Below are positions 14,284 to 27,623 of a DNA stretch of 64,000 nucleotides, piece after piece. The position numbers were made by a program, and so were the translations under genes. Below the pieces are notes generated by a model. It did no database searches, was not told the DNA's origin, and was given only the letters and a program-made list of their open reading frames with translations. The stretch comes from Atopsyche davidsoni. Lineage: Eukaryota > Arthropoda > Insecta > Trichoptera > Hydrobiosidae. The stretch spans positions 8,496,501-8,560,500 of the forward strand of contig JAILWY010000027.1 of the NCBI GenBank assembly GCA_022113835.1, read 5' to 3'. Numbering within the stretch: position 1 is the first letter of the stretch; every line of letters begins with the position of its first letter.

Positions 14284-15268
14284 CAGTGGTCCCCAAACCC
14301 ATGTCCGCGGGCCGTTTACGTATGCCCGCCGCTTTGCGACCGTGATAAAAAATTATTTAAGTTTACAATAAAATTATTTAAACAATTTTAATATTTAGTA
14401 ATTAACCAGAGAAATATAAGCGAAAATAATTATATCGTTATAATTTTCAAAATAATAATTCTGTCCAGAAAATCACATATAAGCCTGTTGAAATAGCATT
14501 TTATAGATGTACTTTGGTTTGTCTCCTCCTCTGTAATAACGTTCTCTAGTAAAGCGTTCATGATATTGTTCAGATACTAGATGAAAAAGTTGCTGAATAA
14601 ATATAAATCTGATATTTTCGCTGTAGTACAGGTGAAGTGAAATCTATGAGAAAGTGTCTCTGATATTTTTGCGATAAGACTGATGAGGTGAAAGCTATGT
14701 GAAAGTGTCTTTGATATTTTTGCGTTGATAAAAATGAGGTGAAAGCGATGTGAAAGTCTATCTGATGTTTTTGCTGTGGTAAAAGTGAGGTGAAAGCTAT
14801 GTGAAAGTGTCTCTGATATTTTTAAGTTGATAAAAGTGAGGTGAGAGCTATGTGAAAGTCTATCTGATGTTTTTGCGGTGGTAAAAGTGAGGTGAAAGCT
14901 ATGTGAAAGTGTCTCTGATATTTTTACGTTGATAAAAGTGAGGTGAGAGCTATGTGAAAGTCTATCTGATGTTTTTGCGGTGGTAAAAGTGAGGTGAAAG
15001 CGATGTAAAAGTGTCTCTGATATTTTTGCATTGATGAAATGAAGTGAAAGTTATGTGAAAGTCTATCTGATATTTATGCGATAGGACGATAATTAAACAG
15101 CGAAATAAAAGCGAAAATAATTAAATCGTTATAATTTTTAAAATAATAATTTTTTCCAGAAAATCATACATAAGCCTATGCTATAAATATACCTTGAAAA
15201 AATAAATGGTGCCCGCCGCCCGACCGGTATTCTAGAATGTGTTCTTGGGTGCAAAAAGGTTGGGGAAG
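14284..15268. mobile_element. Non-autonomous hAT-like element
   Basis: The left end starts CAGTGGTCCCCAAACC and the right end finishes GGTTGGGGAAG, imperfect inverted ends of the hAT type. GCCCGCCG-rich subterminal blocks lie inside both ends. The 7-base sequence CCTAGGC flanks both sides (14,277-14,283 and 15,269-15,275), as expected for a target-site duplication, although hAT duplications are usually 8 bases. There is no transposase frame. The interior is AT-rich and holds a minisatellite (about 14,630-15,080). Confidence 0.75.
14630..15080 (+). repeat. Minisatellite of ~52-base units inside the hAT-like element
   Basis: About eight or nine imperfect tandem units carry the pattern AAAGTG(T)C-TCTGAT(A/G)TTTTTGCG followed by AAAAGTGAGGTGAAAGCTAT. 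Alternate units differ in a consistent way (GTGTCTCTGATATTTTT versus GTCTATCTGATGTTTTT), giving a roughly 104-base higher-order period in the central part. Confidence 0.8.
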
Positions 15269-18200
15269 CCTAGGCTATATCGGTTTGGTGACCTCTCGAC
15301 CTTTTATCTACAATATCATTTCTATAAATAGCATGTACAAAGTTGCATGGAGTATAGCCAATTACCTATAAAACCTCAGTAAAATGCATATGAAAGTTTT
15401 CAAATCAACATGATTGAGAAAATTCCATAAATATGACTTCTAAAATAAATCAGTATTATATAAACCTCATAACTAATCAATTGACAAGAATAGCATCTCT
15501 AATAAAGTAAAATGTGAGTAATTTATATAATAAGCAGAAATTCGTATTGTAACGGATTTAAAATTTAATCAGATATGACAAATCATTTTGATTTTCTAAT
15601 GCTTGATTTTCGTCTATTTATTTGATAAAATATTCAACAAAGCACATACTTATTTCGATTTGGTAGAAGAAAACCAAATAAAAATATTTATAAGTAAATT
15701 ACATAATATTTTTATTTTCAATGTAATATAAGAATGATAATTTTTTTTATGAGTACATTTAATTTTGTACGTACAGAAAATATAGCTACGTATTTTACAA
15801 GCAGGTGCTATTGTCTTGAATATTTCTGCTCGACTCACCTTAAGCCATGTGAGGGTACAGGTGAACATATCTCTATCATCATAAAGCTTCGTTTATACAT
15901 TTTCAGTTTTCGTGCAGCTTTGTTGGAAGCTCTCAGGGCAAAGTTCAAAGCTTTCAACCGTTCCGCTTGTAGTGACGTACTATGTATGCAATAGTCTGTG
16001 TAAACCAGTGGCGCGCGCCCTATTAAAACTTTGATGAGATTTATCTCTATTCCCTGGTTTAATCCCACGTTATAGGCTTGTATCTTTAGTAAGCATATAT
16101 TAATTAATTTTGACCGTATCAATTAAATCTCAGAATTTTTCTTACCTCATCTACCACATCATGGGTTACATACATTAAGCCTATAGTCAGCACATAGGTC
16201 AAGGGATTATTGTTAAAGGTATTGAGCTGAAAATGTATTAGTTTGATCATCATACTGAAATTCAAATACATATTACATATATAAATTGAATCTATGAATG
16301 TCATAATGATAATTTCAATCGAGATGTAATTAATTCGCTATTTTCAATTTAAAAAATTTAAATATTTTTGTAGATTTCAATCCAATTAATTTTCTTGGTA
16401 ATTACGAAAAACCATAAATTAAGGTAGCATGTTGAAACACTTCACGTCGGTGCATATTAACGGGCAGTCATGCAGGTGAAAACTCTTCATACCTGCAGAT
16501 TCAATTAGTGTCTGAAAACCTCCTTTCAGTTAATTTCAAAATTTCTGAAGCTATTTTTGTTTCATTCCAGTTTTACGTATCTGGGTTTTTGGTTCAAATG
16601 GAAACACGAATGCATGTCTTGCTGGAAAATTTTAAATTCCAGAAAAATATTTCACAGTGTACTCTAAATTATCAAGTGACCGGTGTTTATATTTTTGGTT
16701 TCAACTTATTTTATTGATTGGTTTATCGTAGTTTATAACAATTTGATAATTTATTCGATAAAAATTAAAAAAAATGTTCTAAAATAGTAAAAATATTTTT
16801 TTTGCCAAACACCTATATCGTTAATTTTTATTTTTATATATTGGATTATATGTTTCGTCGAGAAAAACATGTTTACAAAAATAAAATAGTATAGAAAATA
16901 AAAATCAATACTTCTGTATTACATCAAACATATAATATTCTTCCAAGTTTGTCATTTGATAATATAATAATCCACGTTAACTTTTATTGTACACGCTTGA
17001 TATTTTCCTAATGTGTTATGTTATAATATTTTATGGTATCGCAATTCTTAGTTCATTATGAAGAAATGTACATTATTATTAAAGTTAAATGACCGAATAT
17101 TCAAACACAATTTTTGATACATAAAAAAGACAAATGGCGTAAATAACAGCATTTTAATTTTGAAATTAAAACGTCTCTATTAATCATGAAAAAAAACACA
17201 TTACAATGTCTAGTGGCGAAAAATCTGAACTCTGTCACGGACACTCCTGCTTTTGGCGTGGCAATTCTTTCATTAATATGGACATTTCCGTGGATAAATT
17301 CATAGTGCCCCATTTATTTTGTCTGTGTTTATTTTTCAACACAATTTTGAAGGAGTAATGATACATTTTCAGTATCGTACTTAGCATATAAAGTAAATGC
17401 ACGAATTAATTTTTTTATTATATACTATCTATTTTTATTAATCAGCAGCATCTGTTATATGATACTACATTGTTAATAATGATATTTTTTTAACACATTC
17501 ATATATATAGATTGATTTTTTATGAAGTTTATAATTTTACAAATATTCTTCTACTATCCAAGTCTTAACATAAGTATCAACTTTTGATTGGATGCGATTT
17601 TCAATATTATGGATACCTGATATAAAATTTTTACAAAGATCCCCAATTATTTTATTCAAATGGCTCTTTCAAATCATTCGTGATGTTTATAGGAAACCAG
17701 ACGATATGTAAGCATATGGTGATATTAATATACTAGATACATAATTATTTAGTTTTCAGGGTTACATAGACCATAGTTTAACTCAACACGACTAAAAATA
17801 ACTGTAGAATAAATCAGGCTAAATAAAAACCGTATTATTTGAATACAAGCTTCAAATTTTATATTTTCACTTGTGAGTTCATTTTATTGAAGTGGAACAA
17901 AAATATATTAAAATTTTTACTTTGCTTTGCCATTATTGGTTACCAAAAAAATATCGTTTACATGTTCAAAGCTGAAATATCATATCAAATGAATATTCTG
18001 CGGTAACCATGACGTATGGGATCATGTGGAGCCCCACGGGGTGCGAGAGATATATGGCAGAGCCCGAGGCGATGTCCTACCTTCCGTGTGAAGTGAGATT
18101 TATTTACAAGCACCGAACACCACATTTGTGGACGCCGTCCGTGCTGTGAGGAATTAAACCCCCTGCTTGCCCTACCCTTTTGTGTCTGGCGAACGAGTCT

Positions 18201-19319
18201 AATGTGCTTTATAATATAAGGGATGACTGGCCAGACGTACGCAGGTATAGGAACTACAATTTATATCGTGACTGGTATAAACGCCCATCTGGGAAATCCC
18301 CTTTATAACTTATTTTCCGATAGTTTTATTCGTATTTTATTCTTGTCATTTTTTGTGCTGGTGAAAGTATATTGCCTAAAAATGAGCAATTTCGTGTTAT
18401 ATTTATATCTGCATGTGTGTTTATTATGAAATATAAAAAAGTTTAGAATTAGGTCAGATCGCTGCGGGACTCAATATTTATTGATAAATTTTATGTAAAA
18501 CTTCAGCAGTCGTGTTTAGATTAAATAAATTACATAAAAGGTCTGTCACAATTTTTATTATATAAATTATCAGTAATATTTCAAGAATTTTTCAAATGAA
18601 ATATTTGGTATGGAGTATACAAAATTCAGTTGTTTTCTTCAGAACAGCAATATTGAAAAGAAATACAAATTGTTTGTATTATATTTTTAGAGTTTTATTA
18701 ACGTTCCAACTCCGATCTCATATAAAGAACTTTCATTTCTGCCATTGTGGAGCTCAAATGCAAAATATGTTATTTTTATTAAATCTTCCGTAAGAAGACA
18801 AAATAAATATCTTATTTTTCATTATATATATTTTCTTTTGATGTGCAAATAAACTTTGTTATATTTATGGGTTTGTATATTTTTGATGCCAAAATTAGAT
18901 TATCATTTTAATCTGAAAGTAATACAGTCAAATATTTTCCTTGTAAAAATATATACTATGTAATTTAGTGTTATTATGTTGCAGCTATAAGGATTTATTA
19001 AGCAATGTGGAAATCTTATAATAAAAATAATCGTACATTTTCAATTGTTTAGTTTCAACTATTATACTACGCTATATTAACTACGTTTTCTTTAATTTTA
19101 CTGTAATAAAAAATAGAGATTGCTATTAGACATCTATTATACAGCAATTATACACTGGATTCTATGACTTGATACTTTTAAACAGTTGTTTTAAAAATCA
19201 TGATTTTGCAATTAATAAAAAATGTAAATAGTTTGAACAATCTCAATAATTCAAAAAAACGTCTTGCCAAGCACAAAGCGAAGAAAACAAAGTATTACAT
19301 AAACGTGCGCACATTCAAA
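15269..19319. other. AT-rich non-coding stretch
   Basis: No supported gene. The only composition changes are at about 15,830-16,030 (an open frame on each strand, no recognised domain) and 18,005-18,190 (a broken GC-richer block). The remainder is low-complexity AT-rich DNA. Confidence 0.5.
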
Positions 19320-19650
19320 TACTAATCATGAATAGTATTCGCTCTATTTACGCCGAAAGCCTCAAAACACGCTTCACGGTTTTTTTATCCCCTTGACCTC
19401 TCGCACTACGCCTTGACTTCCCCATTACACAACCCGGCCGGCCCGGAAAGCCAGGGGTCGTGGACCCCGGGGAGCTCCGCCCCGCGAGCCCGCACGGGGG
19501 TGCGATCTAATGCCTACTCTTTCAGTAGTGAGCAACTGCGAAGATGGAGAACAGCCATGCGCCCTGGGCGAGACTCGCTTCATTAAATAGTCACTCCGTT
19601 TGATAATTGACTCGTCGAGGGCGAAAAATCTACCCCCCACTACTACGAAT
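19320..19650 (-). other. CpG-rich island, probably mobile-element derived
   Basis: This roughly 330-base block is strikingly GC- and CpG-rich, with GGCCGGCCC and CCCGGGGAGCTCCGCCCC strings. A 71-codon minus-strand frame ends in an Arg/Gly/Pro-rich tail (SRGGAPRGPRPLAFRAGR) but shows no domain. It lies about 200 bases from a non-LTR retrotransposon fragment, which favours an element origin. A distal promoter cannot be excluded. Confidence 0.35.
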
Positions 19651-19839
19651 TGATTTTATTGAAGCGAGCGCCTGAAAGAAGTGTTGAAAATAACGCAGGC
19701 TGAAAATTTTCAGTTTGGATTCTTCTTATGAATGAATCTCATTGATTCTATGTACATTAGTATAATTATTGATAATTGAGTTTTATTGGATTTTTCTATC
19801 TATCATATCCCAATATTCTACCATATCCCAATCCTGTGC

Positions 19840-20300
19840 TAGTCTTACAGCCACTGGCGTAAATTCCGCATCCGCGTGAACATCCCGTGATTTTACCATG
19901 GAATCAGCTGGAGGATGCTATATTTATTGTTATGAAAACCTTTTGCTTCTTTAACAATGTCAAGAATTCCTTTTCTTTGCGCATTCTGTGCAAGACTCTT
20001 ACATTTGTGACGTGGTCAACCCGTGGTATTTTACGGATTCTCTTATACAGCCACAATTCTGCCGCCTCACTTTTTCGCATAGTAACTGTCTTGAGTGTCC
20101 AAGCTTCGACTCCTTAAAGAAGAACTGAGACGGCATAACATTCGGTGAATCTCCAGCGAGATTTCATGGTTATATCTCTTGAGCATAGTACCTCCTCAAA
20201 TTATTAAATGTACTGGGTGCTGTCTCAATATTATTCAACTAGCTGCCCAAATACCTAAATCTCTTAACTCTCTCCACTACTTTGTTGTCGAGTAGATATT
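19840..20300 (-). mobile_element. Degraded non-LTR retrotransposon reverse-transcriptase end
   Basis: This is a decayed relative of the fragment at 36,316-36,790: the same stretches (TGTCTTGAGTGTCCAAGCTT, TATATCTCTTGAGCATAGTA) recur in the same order. Read on the minus strand, the far end decodes to a VVERVKRFRYLGS-like string, where YLGS is typical of the C-terminal part of such enzymes. Frameshifts and stops break it. No 5' end or endonuclease is present. Confidence 0.7.
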
Positions 20301-21529
20301 AAAGTAATTGGATTACAGACTCTAAAATAAAAAAAAAATTAACCAATATTATACGCACAATCATACATACATAAACAACATGGTATTGATTTTACGCGTT
20401 GTTTTTTTTTCTGTTATTGAAACAAATTATCTTTGAGTTTTCCGCTTGCACTTATAAAATTTATTGTCCGTATTAAAACAAACCATGCTTCATGGAAATA
20501 AAAACTTTTCTTGAGTACATAAACATAATGAAGCCCAAACTGTTATACTTCCACTTACTTCGTTTGCGGAAAAACCATGCTATCCGGTTCTATTTGTTGT
20601 AATTTATTCTCTCCAAACATGCAAGTAGTCTAAACCCCAGAGAATATATGTCAAAACCAATAAAAATATATAAATCAACTTTGCAAGCAATAATTATAAA
20701 AGTTGAAATAGCCTAAGCTATTTTTTTAATTTCCCTTCGTGGCCAATTTTTAATCGCTTTAATTAAAAACTCAAACAAAACATTTCGCATTCACGTGTGA
20801 CTTGCACAATCTTATCCTGTTTTTTTACAATAATTAATTTGATGTAAAATGATGTCATAACGGCAAAAAATAATAAAAACGCGTGCTTTGCGAATGTTTA
20901 AATGTATTGTTTATAACGTATAAATTATATTTTAAATGTAATAAATTATAGACAGTTTTTTTGATTACGTAAATGGTTTTTTGTAATTTATCACTAAATT
21001 TTTACGTGTTGTACTTTCCGTGTTTCATGCTATACTAGACTTGAGTTCGTTTGTTGTATATTTAGAGCGTTTAAATGAATTATTATCGTCATGTTCATCC
21101 TTGGTGCGCTACTAGATAAAGACCTCTCTGCCACTCGCATCTCGCGCCACTCCTACTATGTCTTTGGTGATTTTGTTCAACAGATAACACTCTCCGCATC
21201 CCATTAGTAGTCTATCTCTACCATTTTATTGTCTATCTATAAATCTAATGACTAATGTATCTCTTACTTTGTTGTTAAATAACTATATCGACATTGCGAG
21301 CTTGCATAAAGGATCTCACCTATTCTAATGATAACCCATTTTGTATACTGCATAGCATAAGTTTCTACATTCTACGATAAATAGCATAGTGTTTTTTTTA
21401 TATACAACTAAAGACTCAATTGATAACCGAATGGTAAATAGTCAATAATATCGTCTTTTGCGTTATTTGGTTAGACTAAATCATAAAAAAACATCCAAAA
21501 CAAAGGTACACTATAAGCTTTTTTCAGAT

Positions 21530-21655
21530 CGGTTGCAAGTTGTGTCGCTGCTTGTGTAGTGGACCTAATGGATACCCAACATTAACATAAAATAATTATA
21601 AAAATATAGATTACTTACACACATCGCGACACAACTGACAACCAATTTGCATTTG
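21530..21655. repeat. Imperfect inverted repeat related to the 4.1 kb module
   Basis: Left arm GGTTGCAAGTTGTGTCGCTG at about 21,531 is matched by an inverted GCGACACAACTGACAACC at about 21,625-21,645, around an AT-rich centre. The shared GTTGTGTCGC core links it to the direct copies near 4.1-4.4 kb. Confidence 0.6.
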
Positions 21656-24600
21656 GTGTTTTTTTTTATAGTTTTCCAAGGTAAACAACGCAAAAGGGGA
21701 TGCTATTGGCGAGTTACCCTCCAGTTATTGGCTTTGTCTCAACGTCTATGAGTAGCTTTAATTGTTGATCCTTCACATATATTTTTATATTTTAATGAAC
21801 CATTACACTTCCTTATTTATTATAATATTTTTACTGTGCCATTATTTACTTACCTGAACACTATCCACGTATTGAAAATATAATCGATTCATTTGTCACG
21901 TCGCGGTAAAACAACATAATATGATAAATGTAGTTTATTATTTTATTGACAAATAATTATATTTTATGACTAGTTTTTACTTTTATATATATTTATATTT
22001 TACATATAAAATATTGTTTTAATATTCAGCTGTTCTTTTGTAAATCTAATCAAAACACAACGATTGAATAAAGTTATGCATTTCACTTCAAATAACAATT
22101 TCGACATTTGGCGGCTCTAGTGGCGCTATCATTAAAAACTCTTTTAATAATAAAGCGAAAAGCTCCTCAAAGGAGCCTCGCCGAGGGATAAATATTATAT
22201 AGCAACTAATCACAAACAACAGCGCGGCTGCGACGACCCCCTTAATAATTAAGACACGAGCACCGCCCTTAAGTCCGCCCCCGCGCGCCTTACAGGCCCT
22301 GTTATTCTTCAATTCATTCATATATACTCGAATAAAATGTATCAAACGATTACTTTATTACTTTTTTCTGGGTAGTATATATAATTTTTTAAATTTAACA
22401 ATAATTTTACTGAAAAGGTCCCGTGCAGTTACACAATTGAAAAAAACACAGGCATTATTTTTAATAACAAGTTTGTTCAGTAAAATATATTTGCTAAAGA
22501 TAAGCTGCTTAACTAGATCTTTGTGTTGCGATATATAAACACTGCTTTTTTAATAACAACATATTAGAAACACATATAAAATCACTGATCATACACGATA
22601 GTAACCGTCATCTGATTAAGTTGTTTTTTTTTTACCTAGTAAACTTAATAAAAAACTGTGCGAATTAAAACAATATTAAGAAATTCGATAATATTTTTAC
22701 CACCTACAATTAAATATAAATTAATAGGACTACTAATAATTTACAGACAAAAAAATATTTTATATGTGAATATTAGGAGGAAAATATTTTGCTCATATAT
22801 ATTAAATCGTATGAATTTATAACTGAGAAACGATATTAAAAATAAAAAAGTGTTACTGCTTACTTTGTAAAAATAGCTCTGCGGCAAAAACAAGGCAAAG
22901 TAGAAAGAAATATCGGATACTAATACAATGAACTAATAGGAATTACATGATGTTTACCAATGGAGATTGTTTATCCAGATATGACTATAAGTTGTTGTAT
23001 AATTTATAGCTTTGTTTTGACAAGTTAAGTAGAAATATGGGTGACAATATTCTATTCGGAGTTTCTGGAACTTATGCATTATAGAAGTCTTGTCGCTCCT
23101 CCGACGCCATCTTTTTCGCTGCATTTTCGAGCTTACCTTCTAGAAAATTCACAGCTGAATATTTTAAAACCATTTGGGTCTGCATTATTTCTCAACGAAT
23201 AAATTATTGAGCTGTTATTCAATGTCATAAAAAAATCAGCAAGGCTTTCTTTTGTCTATATTTAAAAACTATTTAATATCCTATCTTTTATTCCTATTAA
23301 TTCGTTACAAAACTTAAAGTTAATTATTTTTTCTGGTTTGATTTTTAACACTGCATATTTTAACAATAAATATAAATAGGTGGATGATCAGGAAATTATG
23401 CTCATTCTTGTTTGCGAGCGCTTAAGCTTTACAAGGTGTTTTTCATAATTTTACGTTCACAAACAAAAATATCCTTAATTTCGAAGCCATTTTTACAAGA
23501 CTAAGTCAAAATATTAAACCTAAAGTTTTAGTTTACGTATTTTATTGTTTTAAACAATTAGGTGATGCAACCTTAAAACGATATAATTACCCAAAAAAAT
23601 GACTTATTATCAACTACTGTACACATTTTTTTAATAATTCTTTTTAACTGATACTACATATTTTATTTAAAATAAGTATTATTTAAGCAAAACAGGCTCT
23701 TATCTTCTTCCCTAAAGAATTCCGGTAAATATTCTGAGGTACAATATTACCGTCTGTAATCTTGATGGCCCAGTTTTCTAGAGAAACGTTTAGAAATTGT
23801 TCAACTATTTCACAACGCCATAAAAATGCTACCCCACCAGGTTGTATTATTATTTCAGTAATCACTGCCGGTAATAAGCTTTAGTAAACTTTAAATTGGT
23901 TTTCATGTAAATCAAAATGTCGATGCGGAATATCGAAATTGTGAAATAGTGAAGATGTAATTTATTTTTCAATTAGAAGGTATTGAATGAAATTTAGTAC
24001 TACAGTTAAAATTATTCAGACTTATAACGTGTTTTCATGACCAACTTTTGGTTTATTATTGAAATTAGGGGTTTATAATGAAGTATTTGACTTCTGCGAC
24101 TTCAATTGCTCTTGTAAAAACCTTTGTGAAAATTAAATAAACTTTGATTATATTGTACAAGGCAATTCTTAGTTAACAATAAATCTACTATTTAGTACGT
24201 CTTACTTACTGCATATATGTGCATTGCTAGTTTTAATAATTTTTTTTATATTTCAGATTGATAATTACACTAAACATGCATTTATTTGTATTATAAATGT
24301 AATAATTTTTTTTTTATATTTAAATTCAATATCTTTATTTTATATAAAAAAAATTCCAAAGTACATATTGAACTATTTTAAAATGTTTAATAATTATAAG
24401 GTTGCATCTAAAACTGGGCAATGTAATATAAATATACAGTTTGCTGGGCTCACAGAGGATGTGTCGAGTATTGATTTTATATATATTAAATATATTTACA
24501 CAAGACATAAAAACGAAAAGCTTCACCATTATTTTTATTATATTTTTAATTACAGCTTGAAATGATTAAATGTTAAATTATTTTTCAGAAACTCTCAACT

Positions 24601-27581
24601 AAAAGTAAATATAGATTCCATAACAATGGGTTATTGAACTCCAGTTTGGCTCACGTAATAATTCATGAGCATACATCGAAATTTTAACACGCTATTTAAT
24701 AAAAATATATATTGTTATACAGTGTGAATAATATAACGATACTAAATATGAATATTTTATTATGAAAATGAATTTTTATTAACCTTATTTTACAGATGGA
24801 TATTTTCAAATATTAAGATTTATATATACATAAATGAAAATAAATACGATGATTGTTTTGAGTAAATACAATGTCCCATTTTTTACATTAATTATTAATT
24901 ATTTAAAAAAAATATTAAAATATATATAGCACCGAATTTCATTAATTCTCGATTTTGTTTGACAAAAAGCTAAAATCCTTCGCTTTGTCTTTACAAAACA
25001 ACTCAAAAGGCAAAAGAACAAATTTTCTTTCTGGAAATCCGATAAACTCGTCGTTATAAATTAAAAAAAGTACTTCAAAGAGATTCGTATAAAGCAAACG
25101 GTAGTGCTTACATATAAAAAAAAAATTTTTTTTTTGCTAATACAACGTATTGCGAATGTCAGTGCTCAATACTTCGCTTTGATTTGATTTATATTATTTA
25201 TGCCAGATGGAAAGTACCGAGGGTGGAAAAATCAAGGACTTTGGCTTTCATTTAAAATTTAAGTTCACGTATTACTTCAGATCTTTTTCCATAAAAATTG
25301 TTACTAAATAAGTAAAGAGTTTAAGGCATACACATCCGCTTTGATAAAGTATCCAAGCCATGTGTTCAAATCAAACGTTGTTGCTTCTATTAAAGCATTC
25401 AAGTCATGTAAAGTCACTTCGATTAAGTATACAAGCTATGTGTAATTGCCATAAGTATCTAAGGTGTGGCTTTTAATATATATTAAAAACATTAATCTCT
25501 GATGTGCCCCTGACACAGAGTAAGCATTATGAACGAACCGTTCCAAAAAAGTAACCTGACTCTGGCTTAGCTTTAGAAAGCTCCGATTGAAATTTCTCAT
25601 CTCGCTAAGTACTCTCTCGTACTCTCAGTTCAATTGTATAATCAATACTGACTGCCGGCGGAGCTTTCGGTCCTCCACACTCGGTCCACGGAGAATTCTA
25701 CGATTGTTTTACGTTCTATGGGATTGGTTCTTTAATCTACCCATTGTTTTATCGGCGGATCCGGGGAATAAGATATGAGAATTTCTACTTTAAAATACAA
25801 GAATATATTCAACGTCTCGACGGATAAAATATATTCAACTTGCCAGATGAGAATTTTTTTTAAAATTTTATTGTCAATGTCTTTTATACAAATTATTACA
25901 TTAAAAATATGTAAAACAACACATTACTAGAATATACACTGTTCACTTATAAAATATTTAGAATGTAAGATTTACTCAAAACTTTTTTCAGAACATGAAT
26001 TTAACAATAGGTAGGATACTGTTCAATGTCACAGTCTTATACATCGCATGTCGTTATTGATTGCTAATGACTTTGCTAATTAATCATTTGCAGTTGATTC
26101 GTTAGAGAACAATATTGTTTCCTCATAACTCTTCGGCTATTTGAGTACACGACGATCCCAACAGCTGTGGGAGCGGCCAGATCCATAAATTTAACCGCTA
26201 GTGGCAGTAGTCATTGAGAATTGAAATGCACTTTATTACCTCTATCAATATAGTCAAGTTATTTATAAAATATACTATTCGTTTGTTATAAATGTATAAT
26301 AAAAACTAGCGTCAATAATGTATCTAACCTGAATGCTTGGTAATGCATTAGGTAATTCTAAGAAAAGGCGCATTGTAATTTCCTAAGAAGGTTGTTAATC
26401 GCGGTTACCCTCCTACCCTCTCACTATAATATATTGAAAATCGGAATGTAATAATCTAAAAGCGATTCAGATAAATTTCGGTAACAAGAATATTCACGTA
26501 TTTAATCAGAAAATATTGTATTTTCTGTATAACACAATTTTCACTTCAACCAAACCCTTTTCAACAGAAGTCATCGAAACAATGATAGGCACATAAAAAC
26601 AACGATGTATTCTTCAAGATTAGAAAAACAATGCGGTCGTCAGAATCCATGACCTGAAAACATCCTATGTTATTGGCAATAAAATTGATTTATATGGCAT
26701 TTGTCTGCTAGTTTATTCGTAGGCAAGTCTTTTATCGGGCTATAGAGAGGTCCGTCCAATGCGCGGTACCGATCTCCACCAATCACGGTATCGAACCTCC
26801 GACCTTAGACAAAACCCCGAGAATTGACTTCCACATTCTCGGATAAAATGTTTTTTTATTTTATTTCAAACGTTTACTTAATCCTCTTATGTAGAAACCG
26901 ATATATTTCTACCTCAGTATGTTGAATATAAATATCCACTTTAAAACTTAAAAATTATTCAATATAATATTTATTACAGAATTTTTTTTATATGTGTACA
27001 TAAAAAGACAAACACATCCTTTTCAGATCAATAAAAACAAATCATTATTAACTTCTAAGTAATCGACATATATTTTCAAAATATTTATTTCTAACGTATG
27101 CTGGTGCGTTTTTATCACAAGTTCTCATAAAATCATTGTCTGATACTTTTTAAAGTAAATTTAAATACAACGTAGTCAGTTTACTACATTGTATATAATT
27201 TAATAGTTGTAGGGAATCTTTGTAGGTTTCCTTGAGTTCAGATACGAATGTGCACCGATTTTATTTCTAATAATTTGCATTCCCATGGCGGTCGAGTCAC
27301 GCCAACCAAAGCCAGATCAAAATCTACGAGATGCCTAAACGACTGTTTGGTCGATAAATTGTAGATTTATTCAATGTAGTTTTATACGGTGTCATTGTCC
27401 TTATAATATCTCTATTATTTATCCATTTTCCAAGGAACACGAGTCAGATAAAGCGTAGAGTAAATTCACGTAAGTTTGATCGATTAATTATGCTTTGTTT
27501 AAACACGTTGCTTACTGTAAAGCATTTGTTTTAGTATATATCACATTTAAAATATTTATTAAAAAAAAAAAAATAAAATAA

Positions 27582-27623
<42 letters not shown>

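Noticed and set aside
24224..24565. 113-codon plus-strand frame
   Set aside because: Ile/Tyr/Asn/Lys-dominated translation of AT-rich DNA with no domain or splice signals.
26760..26800. GGTATCGAACCTCC string similar to a tRNA T-arm
   Set aside because: No matching acceptor stem, D-arm or anticodon arm around it.
27561..27620. A-rich plus TA run as a retroposon tail
   Set aside because: No element body or target duplication next to it, so I call it only a simple repeat.
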